64,000 nt of DNA from NCBI RefSeq assembly GCF_023920225.1, contig NZ_CP092587.1, positions 806,001-870,000 on the forward strand, in the 5' to 3' direction. This stretch comes from Vibrio gazogenes (lineage in GTDB: Bacteria > Pseudomonadota > Gammaproteobacteria > Enterobacterales > Vibrionaceae). The translations under genes and the position numbers were made by a program. Of this stretch, positions 25,084 to 34,156 are shown piece after piece. The notes beneath the pieces were generated by a model. That model searched no databases, was not told where the DNA came from, and worked only from the letters and a program-made list of their open reading frames with translations. Numbering within the stretch: the stretch's first letter is position 1; every line of letters begins with the position of its first letter.

Positions 25084-27066
25084 TTATTTCTGGCTGAGAA
25101 CATCATATTCTGTTCGATTCATGATGTTCTCGCAGTCAGAATCACATTCCATCCTTTTCGCCAACCGCCGATCAAAACTCAACTGCTTCTTATAATCCGG
25201 GTGTTCAACAGGGATGTATAAATGCCGGTTGAGTAGCGGTGGTCGTTTGTTTTCGTCTACGTAATCAAAGAAATCAATGTCCTGATCGGCCATTTTGATT
25301 TTGATGCGTTCGACTAAGAACGGGACTGATTTTTCAAAATCATCATAGGCTGTCAGGGTGAGTTTACCGGAGGTGATGTGCACTTTGATTAGATCGATGG
25401 ATTCATCCAGTTCCCCATACATTTGCAAGCCTGCACCGACATATACGCGCAAAAGCAGCGGTAAGTCATCAATATAGTCTTTATGAAAAACCAGTGAGTG
25501 ACCTTCATTGAGTAAACTGGCTGGCAGACGTTGATATGCCTTCTGACATTGTTCATGGATCAAGTCGGTATCCGCGATGGCAAACAGTAACTCTGTAGCT
25601 AAATTGAGCGCAGTTTTGTAATCGCCGAACAGGGCTTTGATATCTCGTTTTAAAGACTCCGGCTGCTGGGTATAGGGCTTGCGTTTCTCAAATAGTCCTA
25701 TCGAGAAATAGAGCAACAGGTCTTCTTTACGGTTCTGCTCTGCTTGTTCAAAAGCCGTGCTATCAAATAACTCCCGCAGTAAAGTAAATATCTTCTTATG
25801 TGAGCCGATGAGTTGTCGGATGTCACCTGACTGTTCAAATTCATCGTGAGCAGGAATGCGTCCTAGTTCGAGACAGGTATTCCAGAATTGCTCAAACAGT
25901 TCCTGATGTTGTGTAATGATCAGTTTAGCTTTATCTCTGGCTTCAATGGGTGATGGAGACGTGAGTTGTTTCCAGACATGATGACGGGTGTATTTTTTCT
26001 GCAAGTATTGTTGTTCTTCGAGCTTATCTTTGAAGATATAAAAAATGCCCGGTGCAACTGCAATCACATCCTCTTGCAGGCTTCTTTCGAGATAGGCTTT
26101 GATCTCTGATTGGGCGTAATACTTCTGAAAGGTATTGCGTGAGGTGATCACGCCGTCTTTGTATGGTGTGAATTGTGCGATATAGCTTTCATTGGCCAAC
26201 ATGACAGAGACAACCAGAAATTTTTCGGTTAGTTCCCAGGCGCTGAGCAGGGCGTCGAGCCGTTCGTCTTTATCTTCAATTACGTTCAACACAAAGCCTA
26301 AATTGACGATGTCAGAGGTAATTTTGTCGGTGTCTGGGCAGTAAATCGGATCCCAACCTAATGCATCGATTCCGTGTGCTTCCAGTTCGCGTAGATCATC
26401 ACCTTTGCCACAGCCATAATCAAAAACTGAGTAGTTGCCTTCTAAAAAACTGTGTTTGGCTAATGATTTCATCGGTGCGGAGAGTTCATGGCGGACCAAT
26501 GCCGTTTTATAGCGATCGATATTATCTTCGCTTACTTCGTCGGTAAGCGCCGAACGACGAAACAAGCGACCATCGACCAGTTCATAGCCATGCTTGCGGA
26601 TCAGATTTTCCCAGGTTCTTTTAAAACCGATGATACGAGTGTTTTCATACAGTCCGGCATTTTCTCCTTCTTGAGTGATTATCGTGAATTGTTCATAGTA
26701 GGGATTATTCTCAAGCACCATCGTTTCTTTACGGTGCAAAATTGGTGGATTTTCCGAGTGATGATAAGTAATGATTTTATGTGTCAATTTGGACAGATCA
26801 ACGTTTAGACTTTGTTTCAAAGCGGGATAGGAATCGGTGTAAAAATCAGGGTAGCTTAAGAGTGAGAGACGAAATTCTTTCTTGAATAGTTTGACTAAGT
26901 CCCATTGCTCTTCCGGTAAATTGACGGCCTGACCGACGGCTGGAATAAACTTTTGCAACACTTCAGGGAGTGCTGTAAACGCATCTTTATGTAAGTAGAT
27001 TGCTTCCGGAAGGTGTTTACCAGCAGTGATTTGAGCGACCAAACGAGAAAACAGTTCCTTGTCCAT
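25084..27066 (-). CDS. DNA phosphorothioation-associated methyltransferase-like protein
   Basis: 660 residues. The centre has an SAM-binding motif I (VFDYGCGKGDDLRELEAHG, residues 214-232) followed by DALGWDPIYCPD. The long N- and C-terminal parts match the dnd-associated putative methyltransferase family (TIGR04096 type) as I remember it. GGAG lies seven bases before the ATG. It faces the endonuclease gene with a 33-base gap. Its substrate is unknown; it may modify DNA to protect or to mark it. It closes the dnd island on this side. Confidence 0.85.
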   Translation of the reverse strand: MDKELFSRLVAQITAGKHLPEAIYLHKDAFTALPEVLQKFIPAVGQAVNLPEEQWDLVKLFKKEFRLSLLSYPDFYTDSYPALKQSLNVDLSKLTHKIITYHHSENPPILHRKETMVLENNPYYEQFTIITQEGENAGLYENTRIIGFKRTWENLIRKHGYELVDGRLFRRSALTDEVSEDNIDRYKTALVRHELSAPMKSLAKHSFLEGNYSVFDYGCGKGDDLRELEAHGIDALGWDPIYCPDTDKITSDIVNLGFVLNVIEDKDERLDALLSAWELTEKFLVVSVMLANESYIAQFTPYKDGVITSRNTFQKYYAQSEIKAYLERSLQEDVIAVAPGIFYIFKDKLEEQQYLQKKYTRHHVWKQLTSPSPIEARDKAKLIITQHQELFEQFWNTCLELGRIPAHDEFEQSGDIRQLIGSHKKIFTLLRELFDSTAFEQAEQNRKEDLLLYFSIGLFEKRKPYTQQPESLKRDIKALFGDYKTALNLATELLFAIADTDLIHEQCQKAYQRLPASLLNEGHSLVFHKDYIDDLPLLLRVYVGAGLQMYGELDESIDLIKVHITSGKLTLTAYDDFEKSVPFLVERIKIKMADQDIDFFDYVDENKRPPLLNRHLYIPVEHPDYKKQLSFDRRLAKRMECDSDCENIMNRTEYDVLSQK

Positions 27067-27155
27067 TGCAAAACTCCACCGTTATTTATGATGTTGTATT
27101 GTATCGGCTTTGGTGTACGTTTTCTTCCTCTTCTCTCCAATCCCCCGTAACCCTC

Positions 27156-27245
27156 GGAATCCACGAAGAAATGCACTGTACCCTACATCGGGAGCACCGG
27201 AAATATCTCGACTATCATCGGGTTGAGTTGTTTAAAGGATTCTGA
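27156..27245 (+). pseudogene. 3' end remnant of an unknown gene (copy 1)
   Basis: Reading in frame to a TGA, the last 24 codons from Met (MHCTLHREHRKYLDYH and on to ELFKGF) match codon for codon in length a second remnant at 29018-29107. No start or body of the gene remains. The two remnants flank the 27.3-kb repeat protein. The parent family is not recognised. Confidence 0.6.
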
Positions 27246-27281
27246 ACCGACTCGTTTTCAATGATATATACAGAGAATGAA

Positions 27282-27305
27282 AACCTGCCCATCGATGGGC
27301 AGGTT
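27282..27305 (-). terminator. Perfect 24-bp palindrome terminator
   Basis: AACCTGCCCATC and its exact complement GATGGGCAGGTT; on the minus strand TTTTC follows. It ends the repeat protein gene whose stop is at 27333. Confidence 0.85.
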
Positions 27306-27332
27306 CGGTTACGTTTGTTGGTCAACAATATA

Positions 27333-28766
27333 TTAGTTGAGTTTCTCTACATGAATAAATTTAAATAGGTAGTTAGGTTCCGTCATACTGCCTTTCATTG
27401 TGTCACTGAACTCTCGGATACAGTCGTTTTTATTTGAAAATAAATAGCCATCAAACCGAATTATGTCACCACGGCTTAGCTTGAAGGCAGACTGGAATAT
27501 GTCACTGCTCGGGTCGAGCAAGCTATTTGCACCAATATCACTAAAGGTATTATTAGAGGTGGTTAGGTGCATATTTTCACCGAACTTCACGGCGAGTACC
27601 CCTTTCCCTTCACTGTTGGTTGTCAGATTTGTTACTTTACCAATCCAACCGTAATGTTTGCCTTGGAGATCACATAGTTTATTTTTCCGTTGTTCACGGG
27701 AGGCTCCTTTTGACTGTTCACTTGTTGCTTCTTGATATGCCATTTGGCCGTTGTAAGATGCAATGGTTAATTTGAGTTGAGATAATGGATAGTCGTCGGC
27801 ATATTTAGATAGTTCGCTATCGAATAAGCGTTTTTTTTGTAATTCAGTTACAAGATTCTGTCTTTCCTTCTCATCTTGTTCCGCTACAGCTGGTTTTCCG
27901 GTTGTTGTTTGTTCAACTGCTACTTGTTCGGCTGCTACTTTTTTAGGGGTTGCTTGTTCGGCTGCTACTTTTTCAGCGGCTGCTTGTTCGACTGCTACTT
28001 TTTCAGCGGCTGCTTGTTCGACTGCTACTTTTTCAGCGGCTGCTTGTTCGACTGCTGCTTTTTCAGCGACTGCTTGTTCGACTGCTGCTTTTTCAGCGGC
28101 TGCTTGTTCGACTGCTGCTTTTTCAGCGGCTGCTTGTTCGGCTGCTGTTTTTTCAGCGGCTGCTTGTTCGGCTGCTGTTTTTTCAGCGGCTGCTTGTTCG
28201 GCTGCTGCTTTTTCAGCGGCTGCTTTTTTTCTCATTTCTTCCTGACGTTTTTTCTCAGCAGCGATCCGTTGTTGTCTTGCTTTTTCTTTTTGTGCTTTTT
28301 TCTGTTGTTCAAGTTTATTAATTTTTGATTGGTAGATGTTTAGATCATCATCTAGTTTTTTCGCAGTTTGGCGTATTTTTTCAGCATTATCACCACTGTA
28401 AATATATTTCAGATCGCTATACAGTGTTTGGGTATCGTGAGAGACTTTGAGGCCATGATAGCTGGAAATATGTTTATATCGTTTCATGATTGGGTCGGCA
28501 TACCCTCGAGCATCTTGTAATAATTTTCTTTTTTGTTCTTGCTCTTGTTTTTCTTTTTTGTCTTGTTTTTCCATCGCTGAGTCAACTAAATCGCCACCGA
28601 TTTTGACGACATCACCAAGGCCGAAAGCATGAGCGTTATTTTCAATTGATGAATAAGAGAAGCCAATCAAAAATAAGAAGCATGATTTGGCAAACAAGTG
28701 CTGCCAACTTTTTATCAATGTTTTATCATTTAAACGAAAATTGTTTTTTCTTCGATTCATATCCAT
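27333..28766 (-). CDS. Exported protein with 10-residue AAAEKxAxEQ repeats and C-terminal domain
   Basis: Not assigned to a named family. From the ATG at 28766 (GGA upstream) the product is 477 residues: a signal-like hydrophobic stretch (CFLFLIGFSYSS) ending near AHAFG, a charged helical region, about ten 10-residue Ala/Glu-rich repeats forming a long coiled coil, and a C-terminal ~115-residue beta-rich domain (HYGWIGKVTNLTTNSEGKGV, core WIGKVTNL, then GDIIRFDGYLF) of possible OB-like fold. The repeats come from a 30-bp tandem array and are likely to vary in number between strains. Periplasmic or surface location is inferred. A longer 5' frame exists but lacks a ribosome site. Confidence 0.7.
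   Translation of the reverse strand: MDMNRRKNNFRLNDKTLIKSWQHLFAKSCFLFLIGFSYSSIENNAHAFGLGDVVKIGGDLVDSAMEKQDKKEKQEQEQKRKLLQDARGYADPIMKRYKHISSYHGLKVSHDTQTLYSDLKYIYSGDNAEKIRQTAKKLDDDLNIYQSKINKLEQQKKAQKEKARQQRIAAEKKRQEEMRKKAAAEKAAAEQAAAEKTAAEQAAAEKTAAEQAAAEKAAVEQAAAEKAAVEQAVAEKAAVEQAAAEKVAVEQAAAEKVAVEQAAAEKVAAEQATPKKVAAEQVAVEQTTTGKPAVAEQDEKERQNLVTELQKKRLFDSELSKYADDYPLSQLKLTIASYNGQMAYQEATSEQSKGASREQRKNKLCDLQGKHYGWIGKVTNLTTNSEGKGVLAVKFGENMHLTTSNNTFSDIGANSLLDPSSDIFQSAFKLSRGDIIRFDGYLFSNKNDCIREFSDTMKGSMTEPNYLFKFIHVEKLN
27931..28230. repeat. 30-bp tandem repeat, ten copies (VNTR)
   Basis: Ten in-register 30-bp units, mostly (G/A)CTGCTACTTTTTCAGCGG plus CTGCTTGTTCG, run from 27931 to 28230 with few substitutions (first and last units most diverged). 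They encode the Ala-Glu-Lys-Gln repeat of the exported protein. Long open frames on the plus strand here are shadows of this repeat. Confidence 0.95.
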
Positions 28767-29017
28767 ACAGCATTTCCAACGTGTTGTTAAGGCATATTGA
28801 TTTATGTCAATGTTTATATTGAACTTTAGCCCGTCAAAAGAAGCTACCATCATAAATATAACTTTCTATATATCAATAGAAACATTTCTATTATTTGATG
28901 ATTTTTAAAGAAATTATATTGTCGACGCTGTTAATGACAGGGCGGATGTAATCCGATCTAATATCGTAGTGACTTGCCTTTAAAGAAGGGCTCGCAAATT
29001 GGAAAAATTGTTGGATT

Positions 29018-29107
29018 AGCATCCGCGAGGGGATGCAGTGTTCCCTGCACCGGGAGCATCAGCAATATCTTGGTTATCATCAGGGGGAATTGTTTAAGGG
29101 GGACTGA
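29018..29107 (+). pseudogene. 3' end remnant of an unknown gene (copy 2)
   Basis: ISIREGMQCSLHREHQQYLG and on to ELFKGD-stop is homologous over its full length to the remnant at 27156-27245 (same 24 codons from Met to stop). No upstream body is recognisable in 28862-29017. The pair looks like a duplication whose middle now holds the repeat-protein gene. Confidence 0.6.
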
Positions 29108-29124
29108 GAATGAGCAAGTGCTAT

Positions 29125-29150
29125 AAAAAACCTGCTCAAATCAGAGCAGG
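29125..29150 (-). terminator. Terminator of the DJ-1-like gene
   Basis: CCTGCTC-AAATCA-GAGCAGG (29131-29150) with six A on its left, i.e. a T-run on the minus strand, 63 bases after the stop at 29214. Confidence 0.88.
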
Positions 29151-29213
29151 CCGAAAAAGTATCGTTTGGATATAGACAGTAGATTGTTTGAGCTTTATCT
29201 GCTCAGGTAATGA

Positions 29214-29891
29214 TTATGCCAGTTTTTTCAACAGCGCCTGAGCGACTGCTTCAGAGCTGGCTGGGTTTTGCCCGGTGATCAACAGGCCATCTTCAACCAC
29301 ATAAGGTGCCCAGTCTGCGCCTTTTTCATACAGACCGCCGAGTGCCTGAAACTCATCTTCGATCAGAAACGGAACCACATCCGTCAGTTGCACGGCTGAT
29401 TCTTCGTTGTTGGTAAAACCAGTCACTTTGCGTCCTTGAATCAGCGGGGCTCCGTCGGCTGCTTTGACATGACGTAGTACGCCCGGTGCGTGACAGACAA
29501 AGCTGATCGGTTTATTCGCACGTTCAAAGCTTTCGATGAGCTGAATCGAATCTTGTGAGTTGGTCAGATCCCAAAGTGGTCCGTGCCCGCCTGGGTAGAA
29601 GACTGCATCAAAATCTTCGTGTTTGATACCTGCCAGCTTGACCGTATTCGCAAGGGCTTGCTGTGCGGCAGGGTCGGCTTTAAAGCGGTGTGTCTGCTCG
29701 GTTTGAAAATCAGCCAGATCACTTTTTGGATCGAGTGGTGGCTGTCCACCGTTTGGTGAGGCGAGTACGACTTCAGCGCCTGCATCGATAAAGCTGTAGT
29801 AGGGGGCTGCGAATTCTTCGAGCCAGAAGCCTGTTTTTTCACCGGTGTTGCCGAGTTCACTATGTGAGGTCAGAACCATTAAAATCTTCAT
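29214..29891 (-). CDS. DJ-1/PfpI-family (Hsp31-like) type 1 glutamine amidotransferase-like protein
   Basis: 225 residues from the ATG at 29891 (AAGGA upstream). The nucleophile elbow is FVCHAPGVL with Cys near residue 136, preceded by YPGGHGPLWDL, the pattern of class III DJ-1 proteins (yeast Hsp31 and bacterial relatives). These act as glyoxalase III-like enzymes or stress chaperones against reactive carbonyls. It stands beside an aldehyde dehydrogenase on the same strand, which fits carbonyl detoxification. It has its own terminator. Confidence 0.9.
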   Translation of the reverse strand: MKILMVLTSHSELGNTGEKTGFWLEEFAAPYYSFIDAGAEVVLASPNGGQPPLDPKSDLADFQTEQTHRFKADPAAQQALANTVKLAGIKHEDFDAVFYPGGHGPLWDLTNSQDSIQLIESFERANKPISFVCHAPGVLRHVKAADGAPLIQGRKVTGFTNNEESAVQLTDVVPFLIEDEFQALGGLYEKGADWAPYVVEDGLLITGQNPASSEAVAQALLKKLA

Positions 29892-30050
29892 TATTCTCTT
29901 CCTTTTCAAGTCATTGTTGTTTGTGTTTGTGGATTGCATCTAGGGGCTATTGACCTTTCGTGATGGTTTTTGCAGCAATTTGTCGTGCATTTAGTCAAGG
30001 CAGGTCATGTGAAGTGTAGCGATCGACATGAACCCAGCCCCTAAAAGCGT

Positions 30051-31517
30051 TTACTGCGCTAAAAACGCTTCCAGTTGTGTCAATTTATCGGCATAAGGTG
30101 CTCTCAGTCTCAGGTTGGATGGACCTTCTGGACTGTGGATGACAATCGGTTTGGCATGGCTGAAACGGCGGAAACCGTGAATACCATGATACGCGCCAAT
30201 CCCGGAAGCACCAACCCCGCCAAAAGGCAGATCTTCAATGGTCACGTGCGTCATGACATCATTGATGACCAGTCCACCCGAAGTGGTTTGACTGGCGAAT
30301 TGTGCCTGTTGCGTCTGGCTTTCGCCGAAATAGTAAGCGGCCAACGGGCGAGGATGCTGATTAATGTAATCAATGGCATCTTCTAGTTCGTGATAGGTTT
30401 TCACCGGGAGCAGTGGGCCGAAAATTTCTTCTTGCATAATTGCCATATCATCCGTGATATCAAGAACCAGATGCGGGGCAATTTTGCGACTGGATGCAGC
30501 GAAATCAACTTCATCACCCGGGGCGAGGCTGATCACGCGGGCACCTTTTTGTTGCGCATCTTCAAGTAACTCGACCAAACGCTGATAGTGTCGCTCGCTG
30601 ATGATTGCTGTGTAGTCCGTATTCGCTTGAAGTGTCGGGAAACTCTGGCGCATGAATTGTTGCGCGGCGTCAATCAGTTGTTGCTCTGCACCTTGAGGGA
30701 GCAGGATGTAATCCGGGGACAGACAGATTTGACCTGCGTTAAACGTTTTAATGGTCAGGGTTCTTGCCACCGCGGTAGACACATCTGCATCCGGTGCGAT
30801 GACGACCGGAGATTTACCGCCGAGTTCGAGGGTGACGGGCACCAGATTTTCTGACGCTGCACGCATGACGAGTTTGCCGACCGCGGTACTGCCGGTAAAC
30901 AGCAGGTGATCGAATGGCAGGGAACTGAATTGTTGGGCGATTTTGCTATCGCCTAGCACCACGACAAATTCCATCGGGTCAAAGTAACGTCCAACCAGCT
31001 CGGCAACCAGTTCAGATGTTTTCGGTGTCAGCTCTGACGGTTTGAGCATCACGGTATTACCCGCAGAGAAAATACCCGCCAGTGGGCCAAATGAAAGATT
31101 CAGCGGAAAGTTCCATGGGCTGATAACACCGACGACGCCCAGTGGCTGAGGCTGAATTCGGGCTTGTAGGCCTGCTTGTTCAGTGTCGACCGTTTCGGCT
31201 GTCATCCATTGTGCAACATGTTCTGCTGCGTGCTGGAGCGCTCGTATTGACGTCGTAATATCGGCGACCATTGACTGATAAGTGCTGCGGTGTCCGAAGT
31301 CTTCACTCATGGCTTGTGACAGCGCGACGCGATTTTCTTTCAGTAAGCGAATCGCACGCAACAGACGGTCTTGACGTAATTCAGCATCTGCGGGGCCAGA
31401 TTTGAGGTGAGCCCGTTTCATGCTGCTAAGAATTGACTTCATCTCATTGAACGATGATGCATCGGAAGAATCGAGGTTCGCTGCGATGACCTGAGCGGAT
31501 GATGTTTGAACGGACAT
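30051..31517 (-). CDS. Coniferyl-aldehyde-dehydrogenase-like NAD(P)-dependent aldehyde dehydrogenase
   Basis: 488 residues of the ALDH superfamily: cofactor region SPWNFPLNLSFGPLAG, FTGSTAVGK, the general base in LELGGKSP and the catalytic Cys in FNAGQICLSPDY. Length and the C-terminal LPFGGVGASGIGAYHG stretch suit the CALDH group, which oxidises coniferyl or other aromatic and fatty aldehydes to acids. AAGGAG precedes the ATG. It is divergent from a LysR gene across 232 bases, the usual sign of control by that regulator. Confidence 0.9.
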   Translation of the reverse strand: MSVQTSSAQVIAANLDSSDASSFNEMKSILSSMKRAHLKSGPADAELRQDRLLRAIRLLKENRVALSQAMSEDFGHRSTYQSMVADITTSIRALQHAAEHVAQWMTAETVDTEQAGLQARIQPQPLGVVGVISPWNFPLNLSFGPLAGIFSAGNTVMLKPSELTPKTSELVAELVGRYFDPMEFVVVLGDSKIAQQFSSLPFDHLLFTGSTAVGKLVMRAASENLVPVTLELGGKSPVVIAPDADVSTAVARTLTIKTFNAGQICLSPDYILLPQGAEQQLIDAAQQFMRQSFPTLQANTDYTAIISERHYQRLVELLEDAQQKGARVISLAPGDEVDFAASSRKIAPHLVLDITDDMAIMQEEIFGPLLPVKTYHELEDAIDYINQHPRPLAAYYFGESQTQQAQFASQTTSGGLVINDVMTHVTIEDLPFGGVGASGIGAYHGIHGFRRFSHAKPIVIHSPEGPSNLRLRAPYADKLTQLEAFLAQ

Positions 31518-31749
31518 ATAGACTCCTTAATCAAGCTGACAATGTATGTCGAAGACAGTGATTGATCACTTTGCTTTCAAAACTCAGCGTTTTTGACAAT
31601 GTAACTGTTTCATTCAACGCAAATGAGTGATTCGACTGCTGTGCTTCAAGATGGGGAAATCATATATGAGAGTAGCGTAATCATGCTAACAAGGTTATTT
31701 TAGATGGGGTATAAATATATTTATGATCCCTTTAGGGAGAGGTGTTGCT

Positions 31750-32643
31750 ATGTCACTTGCTCGTTTAAGAACCTTTGTGGAAGTTTATCGTCAGCGCTCG
31801 ATCAGTGCTGCGGCAAGAAATCTCAACTTGACGCAACCGGCGGTGTCACAACATATTGCCGGGCTGGAAGTAGCAGTCGGGAGAAAACTATTTACTCGCG
31901 AAGCCTCTGGTGTGGAGCCGACGACAGCGGCTGATGAACTGGCGATGGATATCGGAGATAAGTTGGATGCCGTTGAATCGGCGCTGGCACAGGCGAGGTC
32001 GCGTTCAATCAATATGGAAGGCGTACTACAAATGATTGGTCATGCCGATTTTATGGCTGAAGTCATTGCACCGCGGCTCTTACCGTTGTTGCAGTCAGGC
32101 ATTCGCATCCGGATGCATGCCGGTGATGGGGATTTAGTTCACCATATGTTGGTCGAAGGGCACTGTGATTTGGGATTTACCGCCCATCCGGTGACGGATA
32201 AACGTCTGCGTAGCGAAACGGTAATGGAAGCGCCGGTGATGGCGGTTGCCGCACCGGAAGTTGCGGCCAGAATTGCTCAGGCAGAGGATTTAACGCAGGC
32301 TTTGCTGAATGAGTCGATGTTGACTTACAACCTTGAATTGTCGGTTATTGATCGTTGGTTGAAGAAAAACAACCTGCATTTGGGGAGTCATCCCCCGGCA
32401 TTGGTCAGTCAGGATTTACGGTCTTTACGCCGTTTACTGATTGAAGGGTTCGGTTGGACAGTGATGCCGGACTATTTGTGTCGTGAGCAAATACAGCGTG
32501 GTGAGCTGCAACAGATCAAAGCCCCGATAGCGGATACGCGATTGGAATATTATATGGCATGGACTCCCAGTGCGCTGCGTCAGCCACGGATCGCTCATGC
32601 ACGGCAAACGCTTTTATGGGCGTTGAATCCACAGCACAGATAG
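31750..32643 (+). CDS. LysR-family transcriptional regulator
   Basis: 297 residues. N-terminal winged helix ARLRTFVEVYRQRSISAAA...LTQPAVSQHIAGLE, then a LysR substrate-binding domain. The ATG at 31750 (AGAGG seven bases upstream) is the family start; an upstream in-frame ATG is not supported. Divergent from the aldehyde dehydrogenase and probably its regulator. Inducer unknown. Confidence 0.9.
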   Translation: MSLARLRTFVEVYRQRSISAAARNLNLTQPAVSQHIAGLEVAVGRKLFTREASGVEPTTAADELAMDIGDKLDAVESALAQARSRSINMEGVLQMIGHADFMAEVIAPRLLPLLQSGIRIRMHAGDGDLVHHMLVEGHCDLGFTAHPVTDKRLRSETVMEAPVMAVAAPEVAARIAQAEDLTQALLNESMLTYNLELSVIDRWLKKNNLHLGSHPPALVSQDLRSLRRLLIEGFGWTVMPDYLCREQIQRGELQQIKAPIADTRLEYYMAWTPSALRQPRIAHARQTLLWALNPQHR

Positions 32644-32899
32644 GGAATCTCATAATTGACACTTGTTCCAATTTATGATCATGTTAAATAATTGTTATAT
32701 TTAATGGTCATATTGATTTTTTTGTTATTTAAAAGGTATATAAAATGTCTGGGTAATTCTGTTTCCGAATATTTGTTTTCTCTAAGGTTTAATGTTCAAT
32801 TATACTCATAATGAGATTTTAAACAGCCTTATGTGTACAACAGGTTTATAGTCGATATGTAGTCATACTTATGTTTTTAACGTCAAGAATAGGTCAAGT

Positions 32900-33055
32900 A
32901 TGAAAGAAGTTTTTGTTGAGTTATTGGGTTTTTTGCTTTCTAAAAAAAGTCGGATAATTTTGCTGCCTTTTTTGTTGGTTTTGTTTCTTTTATCCGGCTT
33001 GTTTGTGTTCTCTAGTGGCTCAAGTTGGGCGCCATTCATCTATGCTATTTTCTAA
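32900..33055 (+). CDS. DUF5989 small membrane protein
   Basis: A 51-residue protein: MKEVFVELLGFLLSKKSR, a hydrophobic helix (IILLPFLLVLFLLSGLFVF) and the end SSGSSWAPFIYAIF. This closely fits the DUF5989 family, tiny membrane proteins found next to SGNH hydrolases and SxtI-type carbamoyltransferases, as here. AGGT lies just before the ATG. It is the first gene of the cluster; 150 bases separate it from the SGNH gene. The upstream 256 bases (32644-32899) are AT-rich and must contain the cluster promoter. Confidence 0.82.
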   Translation: MKEVFVELLGFLLSKKSRIILLPFLLVLFLLSGLFVFSSGSSWAPFIYAIF

Positions 33056-33207
33056 AAATTTTTTGTAAAAGAGAATGTTTCCGTTTGTTCAGTGATTATC
33101 GATGTTACCTGTTTTGGTATTGTTTGTGAGTAACTGCAGCTAGCCACTTGTGTTTCTGGTGTATCGATAATCGCTTTCTTATTTGGTGACGAAAGGGATT
33201 TATTAAT

Positions 33208-34155
33208 ATGAGTTCATGGGGGCGTAATAGCCTTTTGATGCTATTCGGTGTGGTTTTAGCGTTGATTCTTGGTGAAGGTCTTGTACGTTTGGCGACGATG
33301 AGCCAAGAGAATTATGTCATTGAAATGTGGCGTTATGCCAATTTGCTGAAAGAGAAAAGCCCAGATCCGAATATCGGACATCAGCACATACCGAATCGTT
33401 CTGCGACGTTGCAGAATGTTACGATTCAGATTAATAGTCTAGGGATGCGTGGGCCTGAACCAGATAAAACATCAACTCATCGTGTTGCAATTGTCGGAGA
33501 TTCTATCGCGCTGGGATGGGGAGTCGAGGATGCCGATAGTCTCAGAGGACAACTTGAACATGAGTTGCCAGCTGATGTGGATGTGGTCAATGCCGGCATC
33601 GGAAACATGAATTTGAATCAGTCGGTGACATTATGGAAATCGATTGGGCAAAGCTTATCGGCAGATACTCTTGTTGTACTCGTTACCCCTCGATCGACAG
33701 CCCAAGTTACAACTCAATCCCCCGGATGGCTGGTAGAACATAGTGAATTGGCTGCTTTGGCCTCTACATTTATTCAGCAAATTATCAGTGGTAAATTTGG
33801 TAAAGAAGCTTTACTTGATGGATACCGCCAACAATGGCAAAGCTCTACTGGTCAGATGGTGTTGTCTCAGGCATTCAACCAGTTGAAACAAATTCAAAAT
33901 AAAACCAAAAGCCGCATTATTATCGTCTCTATTCCGGAGATGCATGATTTTAATCATTATCAATTCTCATTTATGGAAAAAATTACCCAAAAATTTGCTC
34001 AACAGTATCAGTTTGACTTTATTAATCCCTTACCGATGTTTCAGGGGGCGCCAACGTCGTCATTCTGGGTCTCTCAAAATGATATTCATTTGAATAAAAA
34101 GGCATTAGGAATCATATCAGGATTGATCGCTGAAAAAATGAAGAAGGAGCTTTAG
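33208..34155 (+). CDS. SGNH/GDSL hydrolase-like protein, membrane anchored
   Basis: 315 residues: an N-terminal membrane anchor (LLMLFGVVLALILGEGLV), then an SGNH domain with the nucleophile in VGDSIALGWG (Ser99), the block II/III pattern NAGIGNMNLNQS and the Asp-His pair in NDIHLNKKA near the end. Such enzymes add or remove acyl groups on glycans or small molecules. It is one base from the SxtJ gene, so the genes form an operon. Substrate unknown. Confidence 0.85.
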   Translation: MSSWGRNSLLMLFGVVLALILGEGLVRLATMSQENYVIEMWRYANLLKEKSPDPNIGHQHIPNRSATLQNVTIQINSLGMRGPEPDKTSTHRVAIVGDSIALGWGVEDADSLRGQLEHELPADVDVVNAGIGNMNLNQSVTLWKSIGQSLSADTLVVLVTPRSTAQVTTQSPGWLVEHSELAALASTFIQQIISGKFGKEALLDGYRQQWQSSTGQMVLSQAFNQLKQIQNKTKSRIIIVSIPEMHDFNHYQFSFMEKITQKFAQQYQFDFINPLPMFQGAPTSSFWVSQNDIHLNKKALGIISGLIAEKMKKEL

Positions 34156-34156
34156 A

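Noticed and set aside
27931..28230. Possible CRISPR array
   Set aside because: The 30-bp units are contiguous with no unique spacers and are coding; it is a VNTR.
27876..28328. Two long plus-strand frames rich in Cys/Phe or Leu/Arg across the 30-bp repeat
   Set aside because: They are shadows of the tandem repeat that encodes the minus-strand exported protein; repeats with a length divisible by three stay open in several frames.
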